From Diplonema papillatum (lineage: Eukaryota > Euglenozoa > Diplonemea > Diplonemida > Diplonemidae), in the NCBI GenBank assembly GCA_030068145.1, contig JAPJBO010000084.1, positions 248,001 to 312,000 of the forward strand: DNA of 64,000 nt, read 5' to 3'. Under the pieces are notes generated by a model that searched no databases, was not told the origin of the DNA, and was given only the letters and a program-made list of their open reading frames with translations. This document shows positions 41,546-51,940 of the stretch, piece after piece. How positions within the stretch are numbered: position 1 is the stretch's first letter; every line of letters starts with the position of its first letter. Made by a program: the position numbers and the translations under genes.

Positions 41546-41635
41546 CCCGTGATGTCTCACGAAAAGCAAGCGAAGTTTCACTCTAAAAATCCGGCTTCTC
41601 GAGAACATCGTAACAATTTGACGAGCGTGACCTTT

Positions 41636-41745
41636 GCCCTTCTTAGTGGCGAAGGCACAGGGGAAGAGGGGCGTGGCCACCCCACGACGAGGCTAGTCGC
41701 CTAAAAGAACCGACGCCCGCCCCATCGTGGATCCCGTGATGTCTC
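41636..41745 (+). pseudogene. Gene fragment 2 of the array (3' end only)
   Basis: GTGGCGAAGGCACAGGGGAA, GGCTAGTCGCCTAAAAGAAC, ATCGTGGATCCCGTGATGTC correspond to the acidic tail, stop and 3' flank of the intact gene. Confidence 0.7.
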
Positions 41746-41820
41746 ACACAAACAAATCTGGCTCCTCGAAACTCGAAAACATCGGAAAAAAGTGGCGAGC
41801 GTAACCTTTGCCATTGTTGG

Positions 41821-42131
41821 TGGCGAAGGCCGTGCGGCTGCGGGGCGGCCTGCGCGAAACTGCCGCCGGGGCGGACGTGCCGGAAGGCGTCCCCCTGGTG
41901 GAGGGGCTCGGAGAGCAGGGGTGCTGCTTGGCCCTGCCGGAGACGGAGTTCGAGTGGGAGATCGTCGCGGCGCCCGCCTTGCTGCGGCGCCGAGGAAGTG
42001 CTGAAGGAGTTCAAAAGCCGGCACGGCGCTACTTCGCACTGGAGAGACGCCACAGGGGAAGGAGCGTGGTCACCCTACGACGAGGCTAGCCGCCTCAAAG
42101 AGCCGACGCCAGCCGCATCGTGGATCCCGTG
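41821..42131 (+). pseudogene. Gene fragment 3 of the array (longest)
   Basis: Matches the intact gene from AKAVRLRGGLRETAAGADVP to the stop, but lacks 16 bases or so after CTGCGGCGC (intact GTGCTTGCCGCC missing) and part of the acidic tail, producing a frameshift. No start. Confidence 0.8.
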
Positions 42132-42224
42132 ATGTCTCACGAAAAGCAAGCGAATTTTCACTCTAAAAATCTGACTTCTCGAAACTGGAAAACATCGTAA
42201 AAATTTGACGAGCGTGACCTTTTT

Positions 42225-42308
42225 AGTGGCGAAGGCACAGGGGAAGAGGGGCGTGGCCAGGCTAGCCGCCTAAGAGCCGACGCCCGCCCCATTGTGGATC
42301 CCGTGATG
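42225..42308 (+). pseudogene. Gene fragment 4 of the array (3' end only)
   Basis: AGTGGCGAAGGCACAGGGGA to TTGTGGATCCCGTGATGGC; same arrangement as fragment 2. Confidence 0.65.
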
Positions 42309-42464
42309 GCTCACACAAAAAACGACCCTCCCCACCGCACGTCCTCCTCAACCTAAAAGAAAGTACGAACGCATATTACAGACCGATACGAGCTGCATGG
42401 CAACCCCTGCTCAACATGCATGCGCGTGGGGGGCCCAAGGCTAAATTCAAAGCGAATTTCTTCT

Positions 42465-42612
42465 TGGTGTCGGTCGCAACACTTACAAACATGGCTAGCC
42501 GTAGTTAAAGTGTATAAGCATACCTACTACCGGTGGTATGAGGCGCCTCACAGCCTCAATGGTCAACCGGAGACCCTAAAACACCGAACCTCTAAACCAC
42601 AATAAACGCTAA
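42465..42612 (+). repeat. Family E copy inserted in the gene array
   Basis: Near-identical to 34185-34335. Confidence 0.85.
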
Positions 42613-42675
42613 AAAAGTCTGGCTTCTTGAAACTCGAAACATCGGAAAAAGTGGTGACCGCAACCTTTGCCCTTC

Positions 42676-42742
42676 TTGGTGGCGAAGGCCGTGCGGCTGC
42701 GGGGCGGCCTGCGCGAAGCTGCCGCCGGGGCGGACGTGCATC
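42676..42742 (+). pseudogene. Gene fragment 5 of the array
   Basis: TGGCGAAGGCCGTGCGGCTG to CCGCCGGGGCGGACGTGC; then unrelated sequence. Confidence 0.65.
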
Positions 42743-43388
42743 GAGGATACTAGTGATTCTGCTGCAAGCGTCGTGCTAGTTGTAAGTGCAACTAGAAAAT
42801 GTCTGAGTTCCCCATCCATTCATAGATCGATCATTCATGGCTCATCCATGCCATCGAAGATCATCCAACATCGTAGTGATCCTGCTGCGGTTGTCGTGCT
42901 AAGTCGTGTGTGCAACAAGGAAGGTTCCACTCTCCCTTCTCTCGGCCCGGTTTCTTTCCAGCGGCTGTCTGATGATTCCTCCCGCCGTGGTTCCTCGCTT
43001 TCCTATCGACCATTGACTAGGTCGTTGCGCCACGCTTCGTACTAGTTCGGACTCATTTAGCACGAAACATTGCGCCTGACGCAGACGTAGATGCAGATCT
43101 TTCAAAAGGGGGCCCAAAACTCCATGAAGGAATGTACTTGGTGTCGGTCGCAAACAGTCCCGGACGTGGCTAGCCACAGCCCATAACGAAAGCGTGCACC
43201 AAATACACAACCCAGAACCACATAGCCCTTTCTTGCACCAGACGCGTGCATAAATCCACCCATGAGACTCTTCCAGCAAGGCACATTTCGCCAGCCAATG
43301 CTACCACCCACCAGGATCCTTACTCTCCTCCAAATTAATAACACCAGGAATATTAATACAAAAGTCAAACGTCTGTGAGTAGAGAGAA
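42743..43388. other. Spacer between the two gene clusters
   Basis: Contains an imperfect direct repeat (GTGATTCTGCTGCAAGCGTC at 42752; GTGATCCTGCTGCGGTTGTC at 42877), a family Q/E segment (43120-43250) and, at 43258-43388, the leader that is duplicated at 43845-43988 (GAGACTCTTCCAGCAAGGCA ... GTCAAACGTCTGTGAGTAGA). Confidence 0.6.
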
Positions 43389-43917
43389 AATGCAGCCGTG
43401 GGTCGCGGTCCTCGGCGCGCGGGCTCTGGTAGCTGTCGACGCGGCTCCGCTGGGAACGCAGGTGAAGGCGTGGGGAAGACGCACAAGCTGTCGCCGACGG
43501 TCGACAGCTCGATGTGCATGGCGGTGGTCACCGAGATGGACGCCGAGATCAAGCGGTCAAGAAGCACGGCGAGGCCGAGATCTTCGACGCGGCCGGCATG
43601 GCCATCTGCCTGGGAACTATGTGATGTTCCGGGACGGGAGCGACGTGTGGTCGATGCGGAAGAAGGAGAAGGAGGAGTTGGAAGACGGCGACGGCCACGA
43701 CGAAGAGTCGGTCACCGGCATGTACATCTTGAAGGAAGCCTGCGTCCTGTTCTGCGACGAACTGCAGCAGGAGATATCCGAAGCGGCGTACTCTTCTTCG
43801 AAACAGCCAGAGCAGTTCTGCGCGGGTCAATCCAAATCCAAACACACAAGACTCTTCCAGCAAGGCACATTTCGCCAGCCAAAGTCAGCACCCACTAAGA
43901 TCCTTATTCTCCTCTGA
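43389..43917 (+). pseudogene. Truncated tandem copy of the NDEL protein gene
   Basis: Begins MQPWVAVLGARALVAVDAAP like the intact gene. Compared with it, one base is missing at GCGT-GGGGA (about 43471), seven at AAGCGG-TCAAG (43556) and ten at CTGGG-AACTAT (43614). The three deletions sum to 18, so the original frame is restored at MFRDGSDVWSMRKK and continues through ACVLFCDELQQEISEAAYSS to EQFCAG. The second half of the gene is absent; the sequence instead enters the leader of the next copy. Confidence 0.85.
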
Positions 43918-43988
43918 ACCAGCTAGCAATAACAAACGACCGCCACCAGGAAGAATAAAAAAGTCAAACGTCTGTGAGTAGAGAGAAA

Positions 43989-45128
43989 ATGCAGCCGTGG
44001 GTCGCGGTCCTCGGCGTGTGGGCTCTGATAGCTGTCGACGCGGCTCCGCTGGGAACGCAGGTGAAGGCGTCGGGGAAGACGCACAAGCTGTCGCCGACGG
44101 TCGACAGCTCGATGTGCATGGCGGTGGTCACCGAGATGGACGCCGAGATCAAGCGGCACGACCTCAAGAAGCACGGCGAAGCGGAGATCTTCGACACGGC
44201 CGGCATGGCCATCTGCCTGGGTGTCGTCCAGAACTATATGATGTTCCGGGACGGGAGCGACGTGTGGTCGATGCGGAAGAAGACGAAGGAGGAGTTGGAA
44301 GACGGCGACAGCCACGACGAAGAGTCGGTCACCGGCATGTACATCTTGAAGGAAGCCTGCGTCCTGTTCTGCGACGAGCTGCAGCAGGAGATATCCGAAG
44401 CGGCGTACTCTCCTTCGAAGCAGCCGGAGCAGTTCTGCGCGGGCGTCACCGCCAGCAAGGACAGGCCAGCCAGGAAGCAGAAGAAGCCGGTCAAACCCCT
44501 TGGGGAGGGTGAGGCGTATAACGACATGCTGAAGAAGATGTACGAGGACCCCGACATGCGCGACCTGATGCACCAGGACCGGTTCTTCCCGGAATCGCGC
44601 CTGCCCGAGGCCGTGCAGGAAAGTATCAAGCTCGCCGAGGCCGCGCTGGCGTGCGAGGTCTGCCGTACCGCGGCTGACCTCGCGATCACCGCGGCGTTCA
44701 AGCTCCCGAAGACGGCGAAGGGAGTCATCGACGAAGCGGCCGTGGGCACAGCCGTCCACAAGCACTTCTTCTCGGTCGTCCCAGAAGAATCCGCCGACTA
44801 CAAACCGGGCGACCCTCCGCTCTGGTCCGAGCAGTACATCGTCACGGACAACCGCGGCTGGAAGCTCTCGAAGGCGAAGCCGAAGGAGCTGAAGGCCCTC
44901 GACCAGGAAGGCACCGTCCTGCGCAACGTCGTTGTCGCGCGCGCCTGCAAGGCGGCTCACGCGAGCACGGACCAGGACCTCGCCGAAATGATCGTCGACT
45001 GGTGGTCGATGATGACCAAGGTGAACGTCCCCATCGAGGGCAGGGCCCTCGAAGACGCCCGCAAGCTGCTCGCCAGGAAGTACTGCAGCACCCTGTGCGA
45101 GCCACCCAGGCGCAACGACGAGCTTTAA
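43989..45128 (+). CDS. Secreted, ER-retained Cys-rich protein (saposin/Canopy-like), 379 aa
   Basis: ATG at 43989. Residues 1-22 (MQPWVAVLGVWALIAVDAAP) are a classic signal peptide. The chain ends PPRRNDEL-TAA; NDEL is a K/HDEL-type ER retrieval signal, so the mature protein is predicted to stay in the ER lumen. Two Cys-rich helical domains: the first (about 40-165) has SSMCMAVVTEMDAEIK, AICLGVV, EACVLFCDEL and QFCAG; the second (about 215-370) has ACEVCRTAADLAI, ARACKAAH and a final KYCSTLC. C-x2-C ... C ... C-x3-C in helices is the Canopy/saposin-like pattern, a family that includes ER folding co-factors; I infer a chaperone-like role. The linker is Lys/Pro-rich (ARKQKKPVKP). Intronless. 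The conserved leader is shared with the truncated copy upstream. Confidence 0.8.
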   Translation: MQPWVAVLGVWALIAVDAAPLGTQVKASGKTHKLSPTVDSSMCMAVVTEMDAEIKRHDLKKHGEAEIFDTAGMAICLGVVQNYMMFRDGSDVWSMRKKTKEELEDGDSHDEESVTGMYILKEACVLFCDELQQEISEAAYSPSKQPEQFCAGVTASKDRPARKQKKPVKPLGEGEAYNDMLKKMYEDPDMRDLMHQDRFFPESRLPEAVQESIKLAEAALACEVCRTAADLAITAAFKLPKTAKGVIDEAAVGTAVHKHFFSVVPEESADYKPGDPPLWSEQYIVTDNRGWKLSKAKPKELKALDQEGTVLRNVVVARACKAAHASTDQDLAEMIVDWWSMMTKVNVPIEGRALEDARKLLARKYCSTLCEPPRRNDEL

Positions 45129-45639
45129 AGCCCCCGAGCATCCCCCTTTCTACCTTCCGTTACTACTACTAGCTAAGACTCAGAGCCCCGGGCATGGCTG
45201 CACATTCCCAAAGGTGGATCACGGTGCCGGGTGAGCGCGTTTTTTCTGGAGACGAACTAAAGTTCGTGCAACACGCTGGAGTTGATGCTTCGTGAAATGG
45301 TCTCTACTTTACTCGCAGTTGGAGAAGACTCGGTTCACTCAAAGTCCCTCCGCATAAGCGATCCAGCATGGCCAGGAGATATCGATTGAAGGTAGCAGCG
45401 ACGTCTACACTCCCCCTTTCTACCTTCCGTTACTACCACTAGCTAAGATTTCCTCCCCCCGTGTCCTTTTTTTCGAGCAAAAAGTTTTGGTTGATCGGAA
45501 AGTCTTGAGAGTCTCCCACTGGAGATCCACGAAGGGTGCGAGCTGGTGTTGCTGTCTTTTTCAATCGTCGGGTAGTGACGAGGAGCAGTGAAGAAGCAGT
45601 CACTTTTCTAGCAAACATGTTTGTGCACCTTCGGTGCGT
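45129..45639. other. 3' flank of the NDEL gene with a duplicated segment
   Basis: CCCCCTTTCTACCTTCCGTT + ACTACTACTAGCTAAGA occurs at 45142 and again at 45411, so part of the 3' flank was duplicated. No other gene seen. Confidence 0.55.
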
Positions 45640-45843
45640 CTAGGGCGGTCGAGCGAGAACCAGAAAGAAAGCCGGGGTATTGAGCGTCAGCCCTGAGTGT
45701 TTGAAGTCCATTTGCGTCAGAAGTACGATTCGTTGCCCTGTTGTACCGAAGAGTAAAGGTCTGAACGAGACCTCCCTCTCACTCTCGAACTGGACACCTT
45801 TTCGCGAATTTCCGACGTTAAAGCGTCGTTGTTCGACCGGCAT
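45640..45843 (-). CDS. Possible exon, unknown protein
   Basis: The minus frame reads MPVEQRRFNVGNSRKGVQFE, SEREVSFRPLLFGTTGQRIV, LLTQMDFKHSGLTLNTPAF. The alternation of strands and a G-T-T-G turn is reminiscent of Ig-like ASH/MSP domains of ciliary proteins, but this rests on one short stretch. No firm splice sites. Confidence 0.25.
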   Translation of the reverse strand: MPVEQRRFNVGNSRKGVQFESEREVSFRPLLFGTTGQRIVLLTQMDFKHSGLTLNTPAFFLVLARPP

Positions 45844-46005
45844 ACGGAGCCAAGGAAAGTGCTGCAGCCCACACGAAATTTAGATCAATCTGGAATTGGT
45901 GCGGGAGTGCAAGCCTTCAGCAAAAAAAAAAAAAAAGTCACACTTTGAGGTGATCCACCTAATGCCGTGCCTGAGTATCCGCACGACGTATCCTATGTTC
46001 GAATA

Positions 46006-46076
46006 GTAGTGGGGCGACCGGATACTCTTCGGAGAGATGGTCCCTGCACTCTAACTCGTCTCTCTCTCTCTCTCCT
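46006..46076 (+). repeat. Element R with (CT)n tail, copy 2
   Basis: GGGGCGACCGGATACTCTTC, GGAGAGATGGTCCCTGCACT, CTAACTCGTCTCTCTCTCTC. Confidence 0.8.
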
Positions 46077-46414
46077 ACTTTTAGTCGGGGGGACTTTGCT
46101 TTGTCGCAGTATGCATTGTTTCTCCACGAGCCTCCAGCAAACTTAGCACCTGGGCGGCCCCTCGATTATTTTGGTTGGGGTGTTATCCTTCAGCAAAAAT
46201 AGACCCGTTTTGGCAGAGTCCAGCGCCAGAAGCTGGAAAGAGGATGGTGCGGGTGTCAAAACCCCTAAACGGTGTTGTCGTGCCAGGGCAGCCAGGTAGG
46301 GCAATGGCCCTACCGAATTTATTTTTTGTCGTGAGAAAAAAACAAGGGAGGGCGGGAAGAAAAAATCAGTCTCAGTAGACCCACCTCAACCCACCCGAAT
46401 TCTCCTGTTGTAGG

Positions 46415-46515
46415 CTCGGGTGGTGTCACACCCGAACAGCCGATGTGACACCACCCGTTTTTTCAACACCAGCTTCGGCTCCAGCTGGCTTCTGAGGCTG
46501 GACTCCACCATGTGT
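46415..46515. mobile_element. Family P palindromic fragment
   Basis: GGGTGGTGTCACACCCG and GATGTGACACCACCCG are inverted; CTGGCTTCTGAGGCTGGACT matches 6195-6215 and 63605-63735 in reverse. Confidence 0.5.
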
Positions 46516-46731
46516 TTGCAGCGTCTCCCTCGTCCCCTTTGCATGCGTCGCAAACCAAAGCAGCGGGCCCACTCCGAGCATTCCTTAGTTTCCTGTTTTT
46601 CTTACGCGATAACGAGCATTAGCAGCGGTTTAACCTGATCGACCACAGAGTAAATCGCAAAACAACGATCCCCTCCGCCCCCCCCCCCCCCCCCCCCCCA
46701 TTTTTTTTTTTTACATGCGCCAGCTTGGAAG

Positions 46732-47023
46732 GAAATGCTCGACAAATGCTGCCAGACAAAGAACCGAAGGGATCCCAAGTGCTGTAACTACCGAACCACG
46801 TGTTGAACGGACGTGAGGTCATGCGGGTCTACCCCAACATGACAAACCACACAAACACAGCAGGTCAAAAGTCCTGAGTGAGAGAACAACACACGGTGGT
46901 GTAAGCGAAGGAAAAAATCCACAAATAACGCTAAAAAATCAGTGTGTGTTTGTATTTTCCCCTCTACCCCTCTATATTTCCTCCCTTCCATTCGGAGTCA
47001 AAGCAGCTACGTCGAGTATTTTT
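46732..47023 (+). mobile_element. Element B, complete copy
   Basis: GAAATGCTCGACAAATGCTG at the left; GCAGCTACGTCGAGTATTTT at the right. The ends are imperfect inverted repeats. 292 bp. It is preceded by a C run and a T run. Confidence 0.85.
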
Positions 47024-47711
47024 CTGGTACATTTGTACTGAAGGAAGCATTTCCGGAACGACGGTGCGCACGAAGTTCAACGAAGCCACAAAAAGGGGTT
47101 TACTCTGTACCTACCCCCCTCCCCCCGTGTTGAAGATGGATCCAAACCATTGATTAAGATGGTATTGTGTACGGGCAGACTATCATTCAAGCGGAGCCTC
47201 GGACGCACGTGGGGGGGGGGGCGTTCTTTTAGGCAGAACCCGCCTTGCAGAAGGCAAAATAGAATAAGAAAAGGCACCTGTGCTCTCTTTATTGCCGAAT
47301 CGAACTACCGGCTCCATTGATTTTTTTTTCATCTCGTTCATACAGCCTTGTGCGGGAATCAACGAGCCGACGGTAGTACCAAAGCAACAGTCTTTACTCC
47401 GGGGCGCTTGCAGAGAGCAAACAGCAACATAATCGTAGAGTATCTCTAGTCGGTTTTCTTTTGGGTTCGCTCTCCTCGAGTATGCAGAGAACGCAAGCCT
47501 ATCCTGTGAGCCAATTAAATCCGCAGTTTTTGCAACGACGAGTTCATCGAAAACACTTTCGTGGGAACCGTCCGAGTTCGTGTTTCATTTCATGTTGGGC
47601 TTGATCCCACAGCCTGGCCAATACGCGGCCTTCCTTTTTTTTTTTTGAACTTGCGCTGAATGGTCGCTTTACTCCCTTCATTCATGGCTTCAGGATTCTT
47701 ACTGATTTCAG
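47024..47711. other. Intergenic DNA, no gene seen
   Basis: G run at 47211-47221; T runs at 47321-47329 and 47634-47646. Short ORFs only. Confidence 0.45.
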
Positions 47712-47948
47712 CGGCGTGCGGATGAACAGGTCAACCGAGTCGTGAAAGAGAGCATCCGGCGTTTGTCCACCACCGTGGCGAAGTGGAAACAATCTTGCGC
47801 CGATGATCAGGTCAACCGGGTCTTCAAACAGAGCATCCGACATTGGACCAACACCGTGGCGAAGTGGAAGCAATCTTGCGGCGATGACCAGGTCAACCGG
47901 GACTCAAGCAAAGAAAGGCCACCGGATGCAGTTCTTTGCTTACACATT
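47712..47948 (+). CDS. Possible exon built of 27-codon tandem repeats
   Basis: After TGATTTCAG the frame reads DEQVNRVVKESIRRLSTTVA + KWKQSCA, then DDQVNRVFKQSIRHWTNTVA + KWKQSCG, then DDQVNR and loses similarity. The 81-bp unit keeps frame and most changes are conservative, which suggests past selection on protein. The same start (GGATGAACAGGTCAACCGAG) is echoed at 24837 next to the rRNA scraps, so a dispersed repeat is the alternative. Confidence 0.35.
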
Positions 47949-48035
47949 TATTACACAAAGACCGCCCGCCCCATGAGAGGCAAAATACTGCCCAAGATTC
48001 CCCCCCAAAAACGCGTCTATAGCCAACAAGGCAAC

Positions 48036-48064
48036 GCAAAAAAAAAAAAAAAAAAAAAAAAAAC
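48036..48064 (+). repeat. Poly-A tract upstream of the TPR/IQ gene
   Basis: An A run of about 25 starting near 48039, 70 bases before the inferred start codon. Confidence 0.9.
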
Positions 48065-48130
48065 TTGCACTTTATAAAAACTCGCACACCAGGGCACCCC
48101 GTGAGGGGGGGCTGGGGGGTGGGGGTGAAG

Positions 48131-51100
48131 ATGGAGGTGGAAAGCCAGCACTCACCGAGCGTGCCCGGCGATCCCGTGCAAGCGGTGTCGGAGCACACGG
48201 AGGAGGAGCTGGGGTACATAGAGGAGTGGCGGAAGCTGCTCAGGGTCGCCCGGGGGTATGAAGCCACAGGGGACTTCGCCCGAGGACTGGCCGTCAGAGA
48301 GCAGATGCTGATCGCCGCCAAGCGCGGGTTCGGCGACTCGAGCGTGGAGGTGGAGAAGAGCTGCGAGAGCTTCGCCATCCGCTGCAACCAAACCGCGATG
48401 GCGTGCCTGCAGAACGGACAGCTCGACCGGTCCTTCGACCTCCTGCGGAAGGCGGAGATTATAACAGACAAAAACGGGCTTCTCCGGGGGTGCCCCACGG
48501 CCAGGCTACGCTGCAGAGCGGTCACCTTGAACAACCTCGGGTTGTTCTACAAACACCGCGGGGAGAATCACGCCGCTTTGACGTATCTAGAGCAAGCTTT
48601 AGAAATAGAGTCGGGAACGGCGGATGCCCACTCTGAGAACCCCGCCGCGACGCTGCTGAACATGTGTGCGGTGCTGTCGAAGCTCGGGCGGCACCAGGTG
48701 GCGCTGAAGCTTGGGTTCAAAGCGCTCGGGTCGCTGAAGAAGCGGGGTGAGAGTGCGGCGAGGCTGGACCCAGCTATAGGCCCGTCGCTGTCGGCGATGA
48801 CCGCCGTCGCGCACCACGCGATCGGGTGCCAGTACGAAGGCATGGGCTGCCTCCAGAAGGCGGCGGAGCACTACGCCCTCGCCCTCATCGACGCCCGCAG
48901 CACCGGCGACACTTCCGCTGCCCACGCGACGTACGCGAAAGCCTACCGGGAAGTGCTCTCCCGCGCGAAATCCACCGGCCGCACCGTCAACGAAAGCACG
49001 CTGCCCCTCATCCCCGCAGAGTCCAAGCGAGCGTCGATGCACTCGAGATCCTCCGCGATGTCCTCCGCACACTCGCTCCGCGGGTCGAGCATGGACAGGG
49101 GCGGGCTGCTGGTGGGGACCGGCCGGAAAAGTGCGCAGACCCCTGGATCCGACAAGCGCCGGCAGACCGGAGCGGCGTCGGCGGGTGTCCTACTGTGTGG
49201 AGGGGGCGTGGACGAGTTGGGTGCATGGGCTGGGTCTGGATTGAACGCGGACGGGACCCCCCCGGACGCGGAGCAGCCCTCGGCTGCCTTCCACACCCGC
49301 GCGCCGCTGCCGCCGGAAGGCGGCAACCCGCGCAAGCCGGCCCGGGCCAACACCGCGGGCACACGCCGGGTACTGGCGCCGGCGGCGACGACCACACCCG
49401 CTCCCCCTACCAAACCGCTGTGGGACCCCGCAACCTCCTCCCCCCCGCGCTTCGCGCGCACCTACCGCACGCCAGGCGGCGGTGGAGGTGTGCAACCTCC
49501 ACAGGGCAAGCCTCGGTCGTCGGCGCTGGCCCACAAGCCGTACGACCTCCCGCAGCCGACGCCGCCCCCCGTGCGGCCAAGCACCGCCGGGGGGGTCCCA
49601 TCGGCGCGTGCCGCGGCGGCGCAGGCGTACGACCTGGTGTACGCGCCCGGCAAAGGCGTCGCAGCCAAGCTCGGTGCACGGCACCAAGCCGCCCTGCGGG
49701 AGCTCAACGCGAAGTCGAAGCGGCACCTGCACAACGCGGCGGGGCCGCCGCCCGCCGCCGCAGGCGGCGGCGGCGTGTTCTCCCTCGGCGCCTTCCCCGA
49801 GGCTTCCGACGGCGATGGCGCCGACGGCGCGTTTCCCGCCCCGCCGCAAAAAGACGCCCCCCCCGGCTCGCCGCCGCGTTCGGGCGCCGGATCCCCCCGC
49901 AGCGGGCAGGCGGGCAAGCTTTCCCCGCGTGCGCGGCGGAAAAGCGCCGCGAAACCCCCCGGGAAGGCGGCGGAGGCGGACGGCCCGGCGACCCCCGGCC
50001 GGAACGACCCGGCCGATTCGAAAAACAACGCCGAAACCCGCGAACTTGCGCCGGAAAACGCCGAAAATCCCGTTTTTGCGTCGAAAACCGCCAAAAATAC
50101 CGATTTTCCTGGGCTCGGCCTTCCCGGACCCCCCCCGGGGGGCCCGGGGGGCGCGAAGCCCGCGCAGAAGGCCGGCAGCGGCAGCCCGCGGAAGAGTCCA
50201 AAAAACGGTGCGGGGCCGGCGACGGGTAGCGAGGACCCGCGCCGGCCGGTAACACCGCAGCAGCAGCAGCAGCAGCCGCGGGGGCAGCGCTTCGCCGCGG
50301 AGCCTCCGGAGCACCGCCGCCGCCAGCGGGTGGGGGAAGATCGGCGGGCGCCGCTTCCTGGGGAACCGGGCGGGCGTCTCGCTGAGGCGAGCGAGCAGCG
50401 GCGGTCGAAAAGCGGGGAGGAACACCCGGCCCACCCCCGCCCTAGCGACACACCGTCTCAAGTCGGTCAGCAACGGCAACAGTCCTCTCCCGACGACGCA
50501 CGCTGTCAAGGTGGCCATCAACAGCAGCATCAAGAACGTCATCAACAACAGCATCACCCCAACGACACACGCTATCAAGGTGATCTTCAGCGGCAACCTC
50601 ACCCCAACGACATACACTATCAAGATGGTCATCGACAACAGCCTCACCCCAACGACACCCACTCTCAAGATGGTCATCAACAACAGCCTTACCCCGACGA
50701 CTCTCCCAAGCACAGTCAAGGCGGTCATCACCGGCAGCAACGCTCTCACCCCGACGCCGCTCACCACCAAGGCGGCGGACCCCTGCGCGTGGACACCGCC
50801 CGCAGCGGGTCGTCGCCGACGCCGCCGAGCACGCGCGGCAGCAGCGCGAGCCTCGCGAAGACCGACGGCCTCGGAGCCGACCCGAGCCCGTCTCACCATG
50901 GATCACCCGCGGGAAACGGTACGCCGTGGGCGGCGGCGGGCAAGGGACACGGGCTGGGGCTGGGCGTGCCGCGAAGTGCGGCCGCCGATGACGACAGCGT
51001 TTCGGGGTCGCAGAACGCGTCGTCGCTGGTGCGGAGGCAGGCGAGCGGCGGCGAGCGGACGTCGCGGGAGACCGCGGTGGCGGCGGGAGAGCTGCTGGCG

Positions 51101-51940
51101 GAGGTCATCCGGTCCGGAGACGACGTGGAAGAGGCGTCGCTGACCCTCGTCCACTCGCCGGCGGCAGCCCGCCGCGACCACGGGTACCACCCCGTGGCAT
51201 CCTCGCAGTCCCTCTGCAAACCCCCGTCCCCCGAACTGCCCACCGCCGCCACCCCGCAGCCACCGCCCCCGGGCGATGACGCCACCGTCACCACCATCAC
51301 CTGGGCCGTTCACCGCCGGCCCGTCGGGTACACCGAAGCCCAGCCGCAGCCGCAACCGCAGCCGCCGGCCGCCGCGAAGCAGGGCAGTAGCGGCGAGCAG
51401 CGGAAGAAGGCTGAGCTCCTCCGCAGCCTGCGGCGCCTCGGCGCGCAGGTCGACGCACTGCACGAAAAAATGCAGCTGTCCTGCAGCTCTTCCAACCCGC
51501 GCGCGCCGGCGGGTGGCGAGCCCGCGTGGGCGGCCCTGCGTGAGGACGCCGCCGCCGCCCTGGCCGCCGCCGCCGGGTGTTTCTCGCGCCGGCGGCTCCG
51601 CGCGGCGATGGCGGCACGGCGGCGGGCGGAGGCGGAGGCCCGGGGGGCCGTCCGGGAGGCGGCGGCGGGGACCCTGCAGCGGCTGGCCCGCAGGGTGGCG
51701 GCCCTCCGGGCGGCGGACTGCCGGCGCGCCGAGAAACGCGGCCGCGACGCGGCGCGGCTGGCGCTGCACGCCGTCGGCGTGCAGAGTGCGGTGAGGTGCT
51801 TGCTGGCGGCGCGCGCAGCGGGCGGGCGGCGAGCGGCGCTGCGGGGCAAGAGCGCGACGGCGATCCAACGCCGCTGGAGGGGCTGCGCAGCGCGTGCAGC
51901 ATACCGGCTGGCCTCGGCGAGGCGCCAGGAGAAGCTGAAG
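48131..51940 (+). CDS. TPR/IQ-repeat protein, exon 1 (1270 codons)
   Basis: ATG at 48131 is chosen because upstream in-frame codons come from G and A tracts. Residues about 25-310 are tetratricopeptide repeats of the kinesin-light-chain type: FARGLAVREQMLIAAKRGFG, LNNLGLFYKHRGENHAALTY, LEQALEIESG, LLNMCAVLSKLGRHQVALKL, EHYALALIDARS. Residues about 320-1100 are disordered and Ala/Gly/Pro/Gln/Arg-rich, with a His/Gln/Asp-rich degenerate repeat (HPNDTxYQDGHQQQ; bases 50460-50760). Residues about 1130-1270 are Arg/Ala helices ending in an IQ motif, SATAIQRRWRGCAARAAYR. IQ motifs bind calmodulin or EF-hand light chains, TPRs bind proteins; I infer a scaffold, perhaps cytoskeletal or flagellar. Exon end: AAGCTGAAG|GTCTGC, phase 0. 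Full protein about 2446 aa. Confidence 0.85.

Noticed and set aside
49190..50899. 569-codon minus-strand ORF opposite TPR/IQ exon 1, and other long antisense ORFs at 49-52 kb and 57-60 kb
   Set aside because: Antisense of very GC-rich coding sequence is naturally stop-poor; the plus strand has TPR and IQ motifs, the minus strand only Arg/Pro/Ala runs.
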